A stretch of 64,000 nucleotides of DNA from an uncultured Lachnospiraceae bacterium (GCA_910585295.1 CAJUDE010000004.1:27112-91111); one strand, 5' to 3'; counted from the stretch's first letter, positions 1 to 9,586 are shown. The notes: generated from the sequence alone by a model not told the origin. Made by a program: numbers and translations.

Positions 1-253
1 TATCTTCCACTTTCACCACTGTGACAGAGGCCGGCGCTTTTACATCCTCCTGCACTAAAACGGCCGCCGCGCCTTTTAACGCCGCTTCCTCCACAAAGCC
101 ATGGCCGTCTGACACCGCCCCCTTAATGCATACAAACAGGCAGCCCTCCACCACTTTCCTAGAATCATATACAAGTTCTGTAATCTCCCGCCCTATGTCC
201 CCCTGCACCAGGGTATAGTCCAGGCGTTTTAGCAATCTATCTAACTTTTCCAT
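1..253 (-). CDS. murE: UDP-N-acetylmuramyl-tripeptide synthetase MurE, N-terminal fragment
   Basis: Adds the third amino acid to UDP-MurNAc-L-Ala-D-Glu in cytoplasmic peptidoglycan precursor synthesis. Only the first 84 codons are in the window; the gene runs off the left edge. The visible part is the Mur ligase N-terminal (UDP-binding) domain: YTLVQGD, then VYDSRKV, then GCLFVCIKG and SDGHGF, which is the usual MurE order. The ATG at 253 follows a GAGAGGG ribosome site. MurF shares this fold, but the SRKV-CLFVCIKG spacing fits MurE better. A good promoter lies just upstream, so the gene is probably transcribed separately from the hybrid kinase. Confidence 0.86.
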   Translation of the reverse strand, partial: MEKLDRLLKRLDYTLVQGDIGREITELVYDSRKVVEGCLFVCIKGAVSDGHGFVEEAALKGAAAVLVQEDVKAPASVTVVKVED

Positions 254-287
254 TGTAATCCCTCTCTTCTAAAAGCATACTTTTTTT

Positions 288-316
288 ATTATATGATATC
301 TTAAGGGATTTGGCAA
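288..316 (-). promoter_or_regulatory. murE promoter
   Basis: On the minus strand TTGCCA (316-311), a 17-bp spacer and TATAAT (293-288) lie 35 bp upstream of the murE start codon. Both boxes match the sigma-A consensus well. The rest of 254-406 holds no gene. Confidence 0.7.
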
Positions 317-406
317 GTTTGGCTAACATTTGAGTTCCCTATTTTGCAATCCATGGCGCCAAAAGGTTTCCAATCTGGATTTGTGGGAAAAGCGCCTTAA
401 GCAGGC

Positions 407-3400
407 TTAACTTACAAATTTCTTCAATATTTCAATAAATGCATCCATATCCAGCGGCTTGGCAATATGGGCGTCCATCCCATTTTTCAGCGCCGCTTCT
501 TTGTCTTCTTCCAATGCGTTTGCCGTCATGGCGATAATCGGCAGATGCTTCACATCTGCCCTTGGCAGGCTCCGTATTTCCCTTGTCGCCTCATAGCCAT
601 TCATAATCGGCATCTGCACATCCATCAGCACCACATCGTAATAATTTTCTTCTGCATCTTTTACCATTGCCACTGCATCGGTCCCATCTGGCGCAGATTC
701 CACTACAAACCCTGCTTCTGTCAATATAATCTCTGCAATTTCCCGGTTCAGCTCAATATCATCCACTAACAGGACGCGCTTCCCGCCAAAATCTGCCAAA
801 GTCCAGGACGCCACTTCCCCTTCTTTTTCTCCCATGTTGTTGGCAGCCAGAAGCGCAGATTTTAAATCTGACATAAACAGCGGCTTTGCACAAAAAGCCG
901 TCACCCCTGCTTCCACCGCCTCCTCTTCAATGTCAGACCAGTCATATGCCGTCAGGATAATAATCGGCGCGTCGTCCCCAACCACGCTGCGGATCCTCCT
1001 TGCCGTCTCCACCCCGCTGGCTTCTGGCATCTGCCAGTCAATGATATAGGTATGGTAGGCGTCCCCCTCTTCATATGCGCTTTTGGCGCGGTATACCGCT
1101 TCCCTGCCAGAGGTGGTCCATTCTGCCCGCATGCCAATTTGTTTCAGCATCTTGCTAACGCTGTCGCAAGTATTGAAGTCATCATCCACCACCAATGCCC
1201 GTAAGCCTTCCATTTCTTTAAGCTGCTCTGCATTTTTCTCCACATCCTGCAGCTTTAAAGTCAACTCTACAGTAAATACGCTTCCCTGCCCCACTTTGCT
1301 CTCGACATGGATTTCCCCGTTCATCATCTCAACAATATTCTTAGTGATCGCCATGCCAAGCCCAGTTCCCTGGATGCCCGACTGGGTGGCGCTTGCCTCA
1401 CGCTCAAAGGGTTCAAAGATATGTTCCACAAACTCTGGCGCCATGCCAATCCCATTGTCCTTAATTGTAAAAATATAATCCCCATACCCGTGGCGGAATG
1501 TGGTTTTTTGCATAATCCGAAATGAGATGCTCCCTCCTGCCGGGGTATATTTCACCGCATTGCTTAACAAGTTAATAAATACCTGGTTCATTTTCAGGGA
1601 ATCCGCTACCACATCCTCATTGACCACCTCAAAAGTGTCAATAAACAATTCCAATTGCTTCGCCTTCACCTGGGGCTGTATGATATTTACAAGGTTATGC
1701 ATCATCTCGGAAATATTGCATTCCTGCTCCTTAATCTGTACCTTGCCGCTCTCAATCCTGCTCATATCAAGGATATCATTAATGAGGCTGAGAAGATGGT
1801 TGCTTGAGGACAACACCTTCTGCAGGCTGTCTTTCACCTGCTCTTTATTGTCTATATGGCTGACTGCAATCGTGGTAAACCCAATAATGGCGTTCATTGG
1901 CGTACGGATATCATGGGACATATTAGACAGGAATGTGGTCTTTGCTTTGTTCGCATGCTGAGCCTGCATCAGCGCGTCCTGCAGGGCCTGGGTCTGCTCC
2001 CGCTGCTTCCTCTCGCTCTGTGTAATGTCTTTTGTGACTACCATAACCATAATGTCGCCTGTACTCTCCTCCCTTACCATCAAAAAGGACTGCCGGACGC
2101 AAAACTGAGTTCCAGATGGGTCTTGCTCCCAATATTCCACGTCCACTTCGCCTTCCCCTTTGACAAAGCATTCCTTTAAATACTCAAGGCTCACCACCGA
2201 GTCATAACTTTCCACCGATTCCGGCAGGACATGCTGCCTCCACTGCTGGAACCACTCGGATGCCTTGCAGGGCGCTTTCAGCCCTGCTTGGCTTAGCAGG
2301 GAAATTTGCTGCCCATTGATTGTGCGGATAATATCATTTTCCACCAAATCCTTTGTCAAATTGAAATCAAAAGTACAGAGGGCATTGGATATGATTGCTA
2401 TCCGGTACTGCCTTTCCTTACGGTTTGCCAGGGACATTTTAGCCTGGATACGCAGCTCCTTCTCCTTCACTTCCGTGATATTCTGGCGGCTGAAAAGGGC
2501 TTTGGCCGCCTTGCCTCCCTTACGCTCTAGGCAGATGATATTCATATGCTCCCATCCGGTCACGCCATCCCGCCTAACATGGCATTCATAGCGTAAGTCC
2601 TCTTGCCCAAACAGGGCTTCCATTAGGGAATTTTTCTCCATACATTCTGCAAATTCCTGCCGCTCATCTTCCGTTCTTATCACAGAACATAAACTATTGT
2701 AAAGATCCTGGTATGGGCCGCTGGGCGCAAGGTTTTTGTCTCCTGGTTTTGTGCCTGCCAGGTACTGGTAGGTGTCTTTTTCAAAATCCACCATAACGAA
2801 ACTGGGGAACAATGTATTGACCCCATTAATAATATACCCCATCTCCTGGTTTTCCCGTTTTAAGAGCCGGCGTTCCTTTCTTGAGCGGAAAATCAAGACC
2901 ACAATATAAAGGGCAAACAGCGCAATCAAGGACATTTCCAACTGAACCCCTGTCAGGTTTGCCTTATTTATCATTGCCTGGGTTGCTTTTTTGGGGAATG
3001 TCTGTACTAAGACATAGCCATTTTCCGGCAGGTACATCACACAAATATTATCTGTTTTATTGCCAGAAGTGCAGACAAATGTCCCTTCCCCGCCTTCTTC
3101 AAATACTTTCCTGGCATCGCTGGCAGCCTTCCCGTCAATCACCTGCTCCCGCACTAGTGTGTCCAGCAAATCACCCTGGCAATCCCTTTCATCAGAACTG
3201 GCAATCACCCTTCCGTCCGGCATACATAGGTACACATATGCAGATTCCCCAAAATAAGTGGTTACAAGCATTTCCTTTAGGCTCTCTTCCGCCAAAAATG
3301 CCCCGCGGAACACGCCAATCACCTCGCCCTTATACCGTACAGGCGTATAGAAACAAGCCATTGGCTCGTTAAAAAGATGGGGGTCAAAGATAATCTCCGT

Positions 3401-3805
3401 CCCGCTCTTGCCCTGGATCCCATTTTTGTAAAAGTCCCGCTCTGTCACATCGGAAACGCGCCCGTCAGAAGCATAATCCCTGCCCTGTGCATCCGTATAA
3501 ATCAAGGCGTTAAATACATGTTTGGAATCTTCCTCCATCTGCTTTAACATATCTGCAGTGACTGTAGGCCCCTGCAGGCTTTCTTCTAGAAAATGCGCAT
3601 ATGCAACAATCATGCTTTGGGCGCTTTTCAATTTCTCATCTACCTTGGCTGCCGCCAAATGCGCTGAATCCGCTGCATAATTTTTATTTTGCTCTATAAT
3701 ACGTTTCCGGTTCTGCGCTGTATACCATTGAAACAAAATAATGATTGCCAGAATTAATAGTAAGGCATATACTATTCCCTGCACTGATTTCTTTTTCCTA
3801 ACCAC
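407..3805 (-). CDS. Membrane hybrid sensor histidine kinase with two receiver domains
   Basis: Multi-domain phosphorelay sensor. A transmembrane helix near residues 12-32 is followed by a large extracytoplasmic region (about 35-290, dCACHE-like by layout). Then come a second helix near 300-315, a PAS-like region (about 330-620), HisKA with NMSHDIRTPMNAI (His near 637), HATPase with NLLSNAVKYTP and GTGLGMAI (about 754-825), and two REC domains. The acceptor aspartates are in YIIDWQMP (about 928) and VVLMDVQMP (about 1068). Residue numbers are from the ATG at 3820. GGAGGGA overlaps that ATG and is spaced correctly for the GTG at 3805, so GTG is preferred. There is no DNA-binding output. The HD-GYP regulator encoded just upstream is a plausible partner, by neighbourhood only. 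The C-terminal half resembles the kinase at 49.9-53.0 kb. Confidence 0.9.
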   Translation of the reverse strand: MVRKKKSVQGIVYALLLILAIIILFQWYTAQNRKRIIEQNKNYAADSAHLAAAKVDEKLKSAQSMIVAYAHFLEESLQGPTVTADMLKQMEEDSKHVFNALIYTDAQGRDYASDGRVSDVTERDFYKNGIQGKSGTEIIFDPHLFNEPMACFYTPVRYKGEVIGVFRGAFLAEESLKEMLVTTYFGESAYVYLCMPDGRVIASSDERDCQGDLLDTLVREQVIDGKAASDARKVFEEGGEGTFVCTSGNKTDNICVMYLPENGYVLVQTFPKKATQAMINKANLTGVQLEMSLIALFALYIVVLIFRSRKERRLLKRENQEMGYIINGVNTLFPSFVMVDFEKDTYQYLAGTKPGDKNLAPSGPYQDLYNSLCSVIRTEDERQEFAECMEKNSLMEALFGQEDLRYECHVRRDGVTGWEHMNIICLERKGGKAAKALFSRQNITEVKEKELRIQAKMSLANRKERQYRIAIISNALCTFDFNLTKDLVENDIIRTINGQQISLLSQAGLKAPCKASEWFQQWRQHVLPESVESYDSVVSLEYLKECFVKGEGEVDVEYWEQDPSGTQFCVRQSFLMVREESTGDIMVMVVTKDITQSERKQREQTQALQDALMQAQHANKAKTTFLSNMSHDIRTPMNAIIGFTTIAVSHIDNKEQVKDSLQKVLSSSNHLLSLINDILDMSRIESGKVQIKEQECNISEMMHNLVNIIQPQVKAKQLELFIDTFEVVNEDVVADSLKMNQVFINLLSNAVKYTPAGGSISFRIMQKTTFRHGYGDYIFTIKDNGIGMAPEFVEHIFEPFEREASATQSGIQGTGLGMAITKNIVEMMNGEIHVESKVGQGSVFTVELTLKLQDVEKNAEQLKEMEGLRALVVDDDFNTCDSVSKMLKQIGMRAEWTTSGREAVYRAKSAYEEGDAYHTYIIDWQMPEASGVETARRIRSVVGDDAPIIILTAYDWSDIEEEAVEAGVTAFCAKPLFMSDLKSALLAANNMGEKEGEVASWTLADFGGKRVLLVDDIELNREIAEIILTEAGFVVESAPDGTDAVAMVKDAEENYYDVVLMDVQMPIMNGYEATREIRSLPRADVKHLPIIAMTANALEEDKEAALKNGMDAHIAKPLDMDAFIEILKKFVS

Positions 3806-3836
3806 CAAAATTCCCTCCATAACTATAAAGCTTTTT

Positions 3837-3859
3837 GCCCCATCCCTTGCTTCGGGGTA
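3837..3859 (-). repeat. REP-like palindrome, short copy
   Basis: Read on the minus strand it begins TACCCCG, continues with a central GCAAG and ends GGGGC. This is the core of the element found at 33195, 56256 and 57800. Only the core is present, between the kinase start and the terminator of the HD-GYP gene. Confidence 0.5.
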
Positions 3860-3885
3860 TTTTACTGTTCCCTATACATTCCAAA

Positions 3886-3923
3886 AACACCCCCAAAAGC
3901 TCTTTCTGCTTTCTGGGGGTGTT
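3886..3923 (-). terminator. Rho-independent terminator of the HD-GYP gene
   Basis: Inverted repeat AACACCCCCAGAAAGC / GCTTTTGGGGGTGTT with a 7-nt loop, followed on the minus strand by TTTTT. It begins 8 bases after the HD-GYP stop codon. Confidence 0.85.
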
Positions 3924-3930
3924 ATTATTT

Positions 3931-5019
3931 TTAACTATCCACATCCGCAAAAGATAATTCTGTCTCCGTTGCATGGAAGAATTCCTCTTTTGCCAGTCCA
4001 AAACAATCCAGAATTTTGGGTGAAAAAGTACCGCATTCTCCATCCATAATCATACGCGCCGCTTCATTCACTTCATATGGCGCTTTGTAGACACGCTTGC
4101 TGACTAACGCGTCATATACGTCCGCAACAGACACAATCTGGGCGCAGATTGGAATATCCTCCCCTGACAAACCATCTGGGTACCCTTTCCCATCATACCG
4201 CTCATGGTGGTGCCTGCAAATGTCATAGCAATAACGGTAGAAGCTATCCTCCTCCTGCCTGAACTTTTCCAAAAGCTCGCATCCATACACCGTATGCTTT
4301 TTCATCTCTTCAAACTCTTCTGACGTAAGCTTGCCTGGCTTGAGCAAAATGCTGTCTGGGATTGCGATTTTTCCTAAGTCATGCAATGCGGAGGCGCTTA
4401 CCATCAATTCCACATCCTCTTCAGACAAATTATATTCTGGGTAAAACTGCACTAGGTACTTAAGCAATACGCTGGTATAGTATTTCACACGCTGGATATG
4501 CTCCCCAGACTCCAGGCTTCGGAATTCCACCACGGAGCTAAGTGCATTGATTAAGAACTCATTGTTCCTCTTTAGCTTCTCCCTGCTCTCCCTTAACTGC
4601 CTAGTCCGTTTCTCCAATTTCTTCTCAATATCAATCCTGTGGGAAAACAACTCTATTATGTTCATAGCCCGCCGCATTACCACTTTAGGGGTAAAAGGCT
4701 TATATACAATATCAGAAGCGCCATATTCATATGCTTTCAGCTCTGTATCCACAGAAGCCTCCCCTGTAATGATTATTACAGGTATGCAGTCCATATAACC
4801 TTTCTCTACCATATATTCCAATACATCCAGCCCGGATTTGCCTGGCATTATGACATCCAAAAACATTAACGCAACCTGCTCGCTGTTCTTTTCCAATAAC
4901 TGGATTGCCATATCGCCATCTTCCGCTTCCAAAATGTCGAACTGTTCTTCAAAAATAAATTTTAGCATTTCGCGGTTAATGTCAATGTCATCGACAATTA
5001 GTAATGTATTCCTTTCCAT
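3931..5019 (-). CDS. Response regulator with HD-GYP output (c-di-GMP phosphodiesterase)
   Basis: Residues 1-125 are a receiver domain with acidic pocket IVDDIDIN and phospho-acceptor Asp in LMFLDVIMP (about 54). A linker helix follows, then an HD-GYP domain with HDLGKIAIP (about 213) and HHERYDGKGYPDGL (about 270). Both signatures are intact, so hydrolysis of cyclic di-GMP is expected. The final 20 residues are acidic and variable. It is monocistronic: its own promoter lies upstream and a strong terminator downstream. The hybrid kinase next door is a candidate phosphodonor, which is inference only. Confidence 0.93.
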   Translation of the reverse strand: MERNTLLIVDDIDINREMLKFIFEEQFDILEAEDGDMAIQLLEKNSEQVALMFLDVIMPGKSGLDVLEYMVEKGYMDCIPVIIITGEASVDTELKAYEYGASDIVYKPFTPKVVMRRAMNIIELFSHRIDIEKKLEKRTRQLRESREKLKRNNEFLINALSSVVEFRSLESGEHIQRVKYYTSVLLKYLVQFYPEYNLSEEDVELMVSASALHDLGKIAIPDSILLKPGKLTSEEFEEMKKHTVYGCELLEKFRQEEDSFYRYCYDICRHHHERYDGKGYPDGLSGEDIPICAQIVSVADVYDALVSKRVYKAPYEVNEAARMIMDGECGTFSPKILDCFGLAKEEFFHATETELSFADVDS

Positions 5020-5054
5020 GCTTTCTCCTTTGCCACAATTTTTTCTGTTTGCCC

Positions 5055-5083
5055 ATTATAGCATAACTTCCCCCTGAAAGCAA
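5055..5083 (-). promoter_or_regulatory. Promoter of the REC-HD-GYP gene
   Basis: TTGCTT (5083-5078), 17-bp spacer, TATAAT (5060-5055) on the minus strand, 36 bp upstream of the start codon. It lies just beyond the cbiB stop codon. Confidence 0.68.
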
Positions 5084-5088
5084 CCGTT

Positions 5089-6081
5089 TCACGCCCCTCC
5101 CTTAAGGACATAAAACAGTACGGCAGCTTTTATGCCCAAAAACAATGCTGCACATAGAATTGCAGCGGCATACATTAGCCTGTTGCTTCGCCTAATATCC
5201 TCAAGCTCCACTGGACGGATGTCATCCCCTATCGTTGGCTTTTTATGTTTTTTGCCAAAATACCAGGCGTCCCCCGCAAGCTGCACCTTTAGCGCCCCAG
5301 CCATCACCGCTTCTGTCTGTGCGGAATTGGGGCTTGCATGGCAATAGCGGTCACGCAAAAAAATTCGGAAAGCCCCCCGCATATCCATCCCGCACAACGG
5401 GCATGACAGCGCCATCGCCACTGCGCTGACCCGCGCCGGGATAAAATTTAAGATATCATCCAGCTTAGCCGCAGCCGTCCCAAAATACTGGTATGCCTCG
5501 TTTTTATAGCCTACCATGGAATCCATGGTATTCACTGACTTGTAGAAAAATCCGCCGACGCCGCCAAACAACGCCATATAAAACATAGGCGCCACTACGC
5601 CGTCGGAGGTATTCTCCGCCACTGTCTCCACCGCCGCCTTGATTACGCCTGCCTCGCTAAGCCCTTTGGTATCCCTGCCTACAATCATGGACACCGCTTC
5701 CCTTCCGGCGTCCAGCCCCCCTTCTTCTAGGGATTTTGCTACTCTCATGCTCTCCATTTTCAGGGATTTTGCCGCCAGAAGGCTGCCGCACATCAATGTT
5801 TCCAATAAAATGCCTGCCACTGGATGGACCCGGTAACAGGCAAATAAGAAGGCTCCAGGGACCAGCACAGAGCATCCTGCCACCACCGCTGCCAGCACGC
5901 CCCCTGCCAGCCGCTCCCCTTTCGGGGTATGTGGGAATATCCCACGGAGCGCCTGTTCTGTTTTTTTCACCAGCCAGCCAACCGCCATCACCGGATGGTA
6001 CCAGCCTTGCGGGTCGCCAACTAGGAAATCAAATAGAATTCCCAGAAACAACGCTACTGCAGAATAAATCCCGACGCCCAT
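5089..6081 (-). CDS. cbiB: Adenosylcobinamide-phosphate synthase CbiB/CobD
   Basis: Integral membrane enzyme that attaches (R)-1-amino-2-propanol or its phosphate to adenosylcobyric acid, giving adenosylcobinamide (phosphate). Recognised by the N-terminal LFDFLVGDPQGWYHPV motif, the conserved NTSDGVVAPMFY stretch and several hydrophobic helices, at the usual length of about 330 residues. An in-frame TTG lies two codons upstream, but the ATG at 6081 has GAGGGG at good spacing and is preferred. It overlaps the 3' end of the alarmone synthetase gene by 53 bp, which suggests translational coupling. It lies 8 kb from the other cob genes, beyond an accessory block. Confidence 0.93.
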   Translation of the reverse strand: MGVGIYSAVALFLGILFDFLVGDPQGWYHPVMAVGWLVKKTEQALRGIFPHTPKGERLAGGVLAAVVAGCSVLVPGAFLFACYRVHPVAGILLETLMCGSLLAAKSLKMESMRVAKSLEEGGLDAGREAVSMIVGRDTKGLSEAGVIKAAVETVAENTSDGVVAPMFYMALFGGVGGFFYKSVNTMDSMVGYKNEAYQYFGTAAAKLDDILNFIPARVSAVAMALSCPLCGMDMRGAFRIFLRDRYCHASPNSAQTEAVMAGALKVQLAGDAWYFGKKHKKPTIGDDIRPVELEDIRRSNRLMYAAAILCAALFLGIKAAVLFYVLKGGA

Positions 6082-6748
6082 TCCCAAATCCCCTCTTTTC
6101 CATGTTCCTATAGCCCGCCCCTTTTGGCGCCTCGCTGATAGTTTCCTCTAACGTGCCGCTGCTTCCACTGTATTGTTCAAACCGGCGTTCAATCTTTACC
6201 AGGTTCTCGGCATATTCTTTTAGCTCCGCCGCTATTTTCTCCCTGTCGTCCCGTTCCATCTTATACAGCACCCGATGTTCCATGCTTGCCCAGAAATCCA
6301 TAGACATGGTGCGGAACTGTATCTCTACCGGGAAATATTCCATCCCATCCAGGCAGTATACCGGAACCCCCACAATCACATGGTAGCTGCGGTACCCGTT
6401 TGGCTTGGGAGAAGCGATATAATCGCATTCCCGTATGGCAATTAAATCCGACTGCCGCTTTAACGCGTCCGCAAGGATATAAATATCCTCCACAAAATAG
6501 CAAATCACGCGTATCCCTGCAATATCCTGCAAATAGTCCTTCGCATTCATTACCGTAGGCTCTTTTTGTTTCTTCCTAAGCTTGCCCTCCATGCTGTCTT
6601 TTTCTTTCATCCTGCTTTGTATATTATGTATGGGCTGCCCGGCAGATTCACTATACAGGTTATGCTTTAACACATTCAGCCTCGCCAGCAGCACCTCGCA
6701 GGCGTCCGCATAAGGCTGGATAAACGTATAATATTCCTCGTTCGTCAT
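6029..6748 (-). CDS. relQ: Small alarmone synthetase, RelQ/YjbM type GTP pyrophosphokinase
   Basis: Transfers pyrophosphate from ATP to GDP/GTP to make (p)ppGpp; a single-domain cytoplasmic synthetase without hydrolase or TGS/ACT domains. Visible motifs are NIQSRMKEKDS, DIAGIRVICYF, SPKPNGYRSYH (substrate loop) and the VEIQFRTMSMDFWASMEH segment. The family is usually about 210-225 residues; this one has a C-terminal tail that extends into cbiB. The ATG at 6748 has GGAGGAGGA about 13 bases upstream, a slightly long spacing. The stop codon lies inside cbiB. Confidence 0.92.
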   Translation of the reverse strand: MTNEEYYTFIQPYADACEVLLARLNVLKHNLYSESAGQPIHNIQSRMKEKDSMEGKLRKKQKEPTVMNAKDYLQDIAGIRVICYFVEDIYILADALKRQSDLIAIRECDYIASPKPNGYRSYHVIVGVPVYCLDGMEYFPVEIQFRTMSMDFWASMEHRVLYKMERDDREKIAAELKEYAENLVKIERRFEQYSGSSGTLEETISEAPKGAGYRNMEKRGFGNGRRDLFCSSVVSGNSI

Positions 6749-6814
6749 TGGTTATTATTGTTCCTCCTCCATGTTGTCACTGCTTCCCGAATTCAAAAGC
6801 AGCCTTCGAGAAAA

Positions 6815-6820
6815 ATTATA
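6815..6820 (-). promoter_or_regulatory. -10 element of relQ
   Basis: TGGTATAAT on the minus strand is an extended -10 box, 67 bp upstream of the relQ start, in an AT-rich gap. No convincing -35 box was found. The rest of 6749-6884 appears non-coding. Confidence 0.5.
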
Positions 6821-6884
6821 CCAAACTTTGTGCAGAAAAAGATAAAAAATTGTAATAAAAAATCTTAAAATTATGTGAAATTTC

Positions 6885-7811
6885 CTAAATGCCTGGAAAC
6901 TCTGCCAGCCCAAACCGTAATTCTACCGTAAATTCCCCATCCAAAAGCCATGCCTGCGCCTCGCCGCCCATCTGCTGTGTAAATTCCCGGGCAATGGACA
7001 GCCCAAGCCCTGTGCTTTTACGGCTCCTTGATTGGTCCGTGGTATAAAAACGCTCAAAAATTTGCCCCATGTCCGATTCCTCTATGGTACTTGTCCGGTT
7101 AGAGGCCCTTACCACCGCCTGCCCATCTTTTGGCTCCATCGAAAATTTATAAGAGCCAGTGCCATGCACCAATGCATTTTTTATCAGGTTTTCTATAATA
7201 CGCACAAAAGCATGGGGATCTACAAAAATAAAGCAAGGTGTGTTAGAGATTTCCACCTCCGGCTCGCATCCCTTTTCCAAAAAATCCCCATAAAACATAG
7301 AAATGGTTTCCGCAAACAAGTTCCCCCCATTTACCTTTTTGGGCTTCCACTCCATCTCCTTTGCCTCCAGCCTGGCATACTCAAACAATTGATTTAACAT
7401 TTCTGTTAAATCCTCCAAACGGCGCCGGATGACAGACAGGTATTCCCTCTTTTTCCCCTCTGTCAAAAAAGGGTCCTGCAGCATCTGCACATATCCCTGA
7501 ATAGAAGTGAGGGGCGTGCGGATGTCATGGGAAATGCTGGTTATGCTTTCCCGATAGCTTCGGTTCGCCTGGCTTAGCTTCCTCTGCCCTTCCCGCAGCT
7601 TTTTAATCAGGCTGTTTATCTCTGAAACCAATTCCCCAGTCTCTCCAACTGGGCAGGCGGAAGTCAAAAAAAGATTGCTGTCCTTTCGCCTTAAAAATTC
7701 CACCTGCCTCTTAAGATGCCTCACCTGTTTTTGATAACACAGCAAACGGACGGACAATATGCCCGCCCCAATTGCCAATATGCCAATCACTGCCCACAAC
7801 ATCGCTTCCAT
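6885..7811 (-). CDS. Sensor histidine kinase of an ABC-linked two-component system
   Basis: 308 residues with one clear N-terminal membrane helix (about 5-25) and no large extracellular domain. A HAMP-like coil leads to HisKA with SISHDIRTPLTSI (about 100), then HATPase with NLIKNALVHGTG and GLGLSIAREF. This short intramembrane-sensing layout is typical of kinases paired with lantibiotic- or bacitracin-type ABC transporters. It follows the permease gene by 16 bp. The cognate regulator is probably the OmpR-type protein at 9.6-10.4 kb, so the ABC genes sit between kinase and regulator. Confidence 0.9.
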   Translation of the reverse strand: MEAMLWAVIGILAIGAGILSVRLLCYQKQVRHLKRQVEFLRRKDSNLFLTSACPVGETGELVSEINSLIKKLREGQRKLSQANRSYRESITSISHDIRTPLTSIQGYVQMLQDPFLTEGKKREYLSVIRRRLEDLTEMLNQLFEYARLEAKEMEWKPKKVNGGNLFAETISMFYGDFLEKGCEPEVEISNTPCFIFVDPHAFVRIIENLIKNALVHGTGSYKFSMEPKDGQAVVRASNRTSTIEESDMGQIFERFYTTDQSRSRKSTGLGLSIAREFTQQMGGEAQAWLLDGEFTVELRFGLAEFPGI

Positions 7812-7827
7812 TTTTGCCCGGCCCCTT

Positions 7828-8664
7828 CTACTTTATATCTGCCTTCCGAAAATGCAAAGTCCCAGCTAACGCTGCAAATAAAAACCATCCCAGCGACACC
7901 AAAAGCCCACGGAGTATGGTTTCCCTCCCAAAATCCCCCGTTGGGAAACGCGCCTGCAAATCCAGCACCCAATAGCCTGACAGCTCAAATCCCAGATTAT
8001 GGAACGCCAAATCCAACCCTTCTGTCAGGACGCTGGAAAATACGGCAACCCCAATGCTAATGGAAATGCCTGCCGCCAGGCTCCTGGTCAATTCCCCTAA
8101 CAGCATCACAAGCCCTGCCAAAGAAATTTCAAACACTGCCTGCATAGCTGCAAACACCGCCATATCTTTCCAGTTTATCGCGTTTATTCCTTCCATCCCC
8201 AAAAAGAAAAAACCAAGGCACAGGGTAATGGCAATGACAAGCCAAGTCATCAGCGCCGCCGCAAATACTACCATTAACAATTTACTAAGGTAAATAGCTT
8301 CCCTAGAATGCCCTTTCCCCACAATATTTTTGACTGCCCCATCCGTAAATTCCCCAATCACAAAAATACTGACAAAAACCGACACAATAAAGCCGGAAAA
8401 ATGGCTGTTTAACATCTGCTGCACGATATCAGCAACTCCAATCCGCTGCAGCAAAGAGAGAGGCTCCCCATTCCCATCCAGGCTTTCTTCCATCCCGCCT
8501 GTAATCACCACTCCCTGCCCAGACTGCTGGATATTTTCCAGCAGCAACAAAGAAATATACAGCAAAGCTGCAAGCGCCGCCGCGCTTAAGAGGCAGAACC
8601 CAAACGACCTGCTTTTCTTAAATTTATAAAATTCCCCACTTAACAGGTTAAGCATGTTCCCCAC
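7828..8664 (-). CDS. ABC-2 type permease, lantibiotic/bacitracin export family
   Basis: 278-residue integral membrane protein with about six hydrophobic segments and a long extracytoplasmic loop after the first helix (about 40-85). The repeated Gly/Ala-rich helices and the phrase FTDGAVKNIVGKGHSR match the ABC-2 subfamily (BcrB/NisE-like). It overlaps the upstream ATPase gene by 17 bp, the classic arrangement for a coupled ATPase-permease pair. The substrate cannot be read from the sequence; peptide-antibiotic resistance is an inference from the kinase/regulator neighbours. Confidence 0.85.
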   Translation of the reverse strand: MGNMLNLLSGEFYKFKKSRSFGFCLLSAAALAALLYISLLLLENIQQSGQGVVITGGMEESLDGNGEPLSLLQRIGVADIVQQMLNSHFSGFIVSVFVSIFVIGEFTDGAVKNIVGKGHSREAIYLSKLLMVVFAAALMTWLVIAITLCLGFFFLGMEGINAINWKDMAVFAAMQAVFEISLAGLVMLLGELTRSLAAGISISIGVAVFSSVLTEGLDLAFHNLGFELSGYWVLDLQARFPTGDFGRETILRGLLVSLGWFLFAALAGTLHFRKADIK

Positions 8665-9556
8665 CTCCCAGCAATTCCATAAAATACCCTTCCAAATCCT
8701 GCCCTGACAGATAGCTTTCCGACACCTTAACGCCCCCGCTTATTAATTCCTGATTTATTTTCCATGGTTCTTCCAGGTTTTCAAAGATCCGAAGCACTCC
8801 CGGCTCAGGCACATCATAGCTTGTGATATTGCAGCCCTCCAAAATTGCCGCAGCCCGGCCTGTGTCATCCACCACCACTTTCTGGCACCTTTTGCACCTT
8901 ACTTCCAACTCCTGCGCGTCAAATTCCTCCACTAAGGCGCCGTCCTTGATAATCCCGTACCGGGTGGCTATTTTAGACAGCTCCCCTAAAATATGGCTGG
9001 AAATTAAAATAGTAATCTGCCGTTCCTGGTTCAGCTTCAGCAGCAGGTCGCGGACTTCCTTAATGCCCGCCGGGTCCAGCCCATTGATTGGCTCGTCCAA
9101 AATCAAAAAATCTGGGTTGGAAAACAATGCAATGGCAATGCCAAGCCTCTGTTTCATGCCCATGGAAAAGTGTTTCACCTTCTTTTTCCCTGTCTGGGAC
9201 AAATGGACAAACTCTAATATCCCATCTATGGCAGTTTTTTCGGTAATCCCAAGCTTCCTGCGCACCACTTCCATATTTTCCCTTGCAGTCATATTCCCAA
9301 AGGCGCCCGGCTTCTCAATCAGGCTTCCGATACGCACCCGCTGTTGTTCTAACTCCTGGGAGCCAAACAGCTCAATGGTCCCTTCCGCAGGCGCGGCAAG
9401 CCCGGACACCATACGCATAAAGGTGGTCTTGCCCGCCCCGTTCTTCCCAATAAAGCCGTAAATATCCCCTTTCCTCACATGCATGCTTACATTGTCCACT
9501 ACCTTATGCTTCCCATATTGTTTGCTAACCCCTTCGGTCCTTAATACATAATCCAT
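8648..9556 (-). CDS. ABC transporter ATPase, BcrA-like
   Basis: 302 residues. Walker A is GKNGAGKT (about 38), the signature is FSMGMKQR, Walker B is FLILDEPINGLDP and the switch His is in ISSHI. A C-terminal extension of about 90 residues after the nucleotide-binding domain is usual for BcrA/NisF-type exporters. GGAGGA precedes the ATG at 9556. Its promoter region carries a tandem 11-bp repeat that looks like a response-regulator site. It probably works as a dimer with the permease encoded next. Confidence 0.92.
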   Translation of the reverse strand: MDYVLRTEGVSKQYGKHKVVDNVSMHVRKGDIYGFIGKNGAGKTTFMRMVSGLAAPAEGTIELFGSQELEQQRVRIGSLIEKPGAFGNMTARENMEVVRRKLGITEKTAIDGILEFVHLSQTGKKKVKHFSMGMKQRLGIAIALFSNPDFLILDEPINGLDPAGIKEVRDLLLKLNQERQITILISSHILGELSKIATRYGIIKDGALVEEFDAQELEVRCKRCQKVVVDDTGRAAAILEGCNITSYDVPEPGVLRIFENLEEPWKINQELISGGVKVSESYLSGQDLEGYFMELLGGGEHA

Positions 9557-9586
9557 ATATTTCCTCCTGATGCCTTTGATACATTC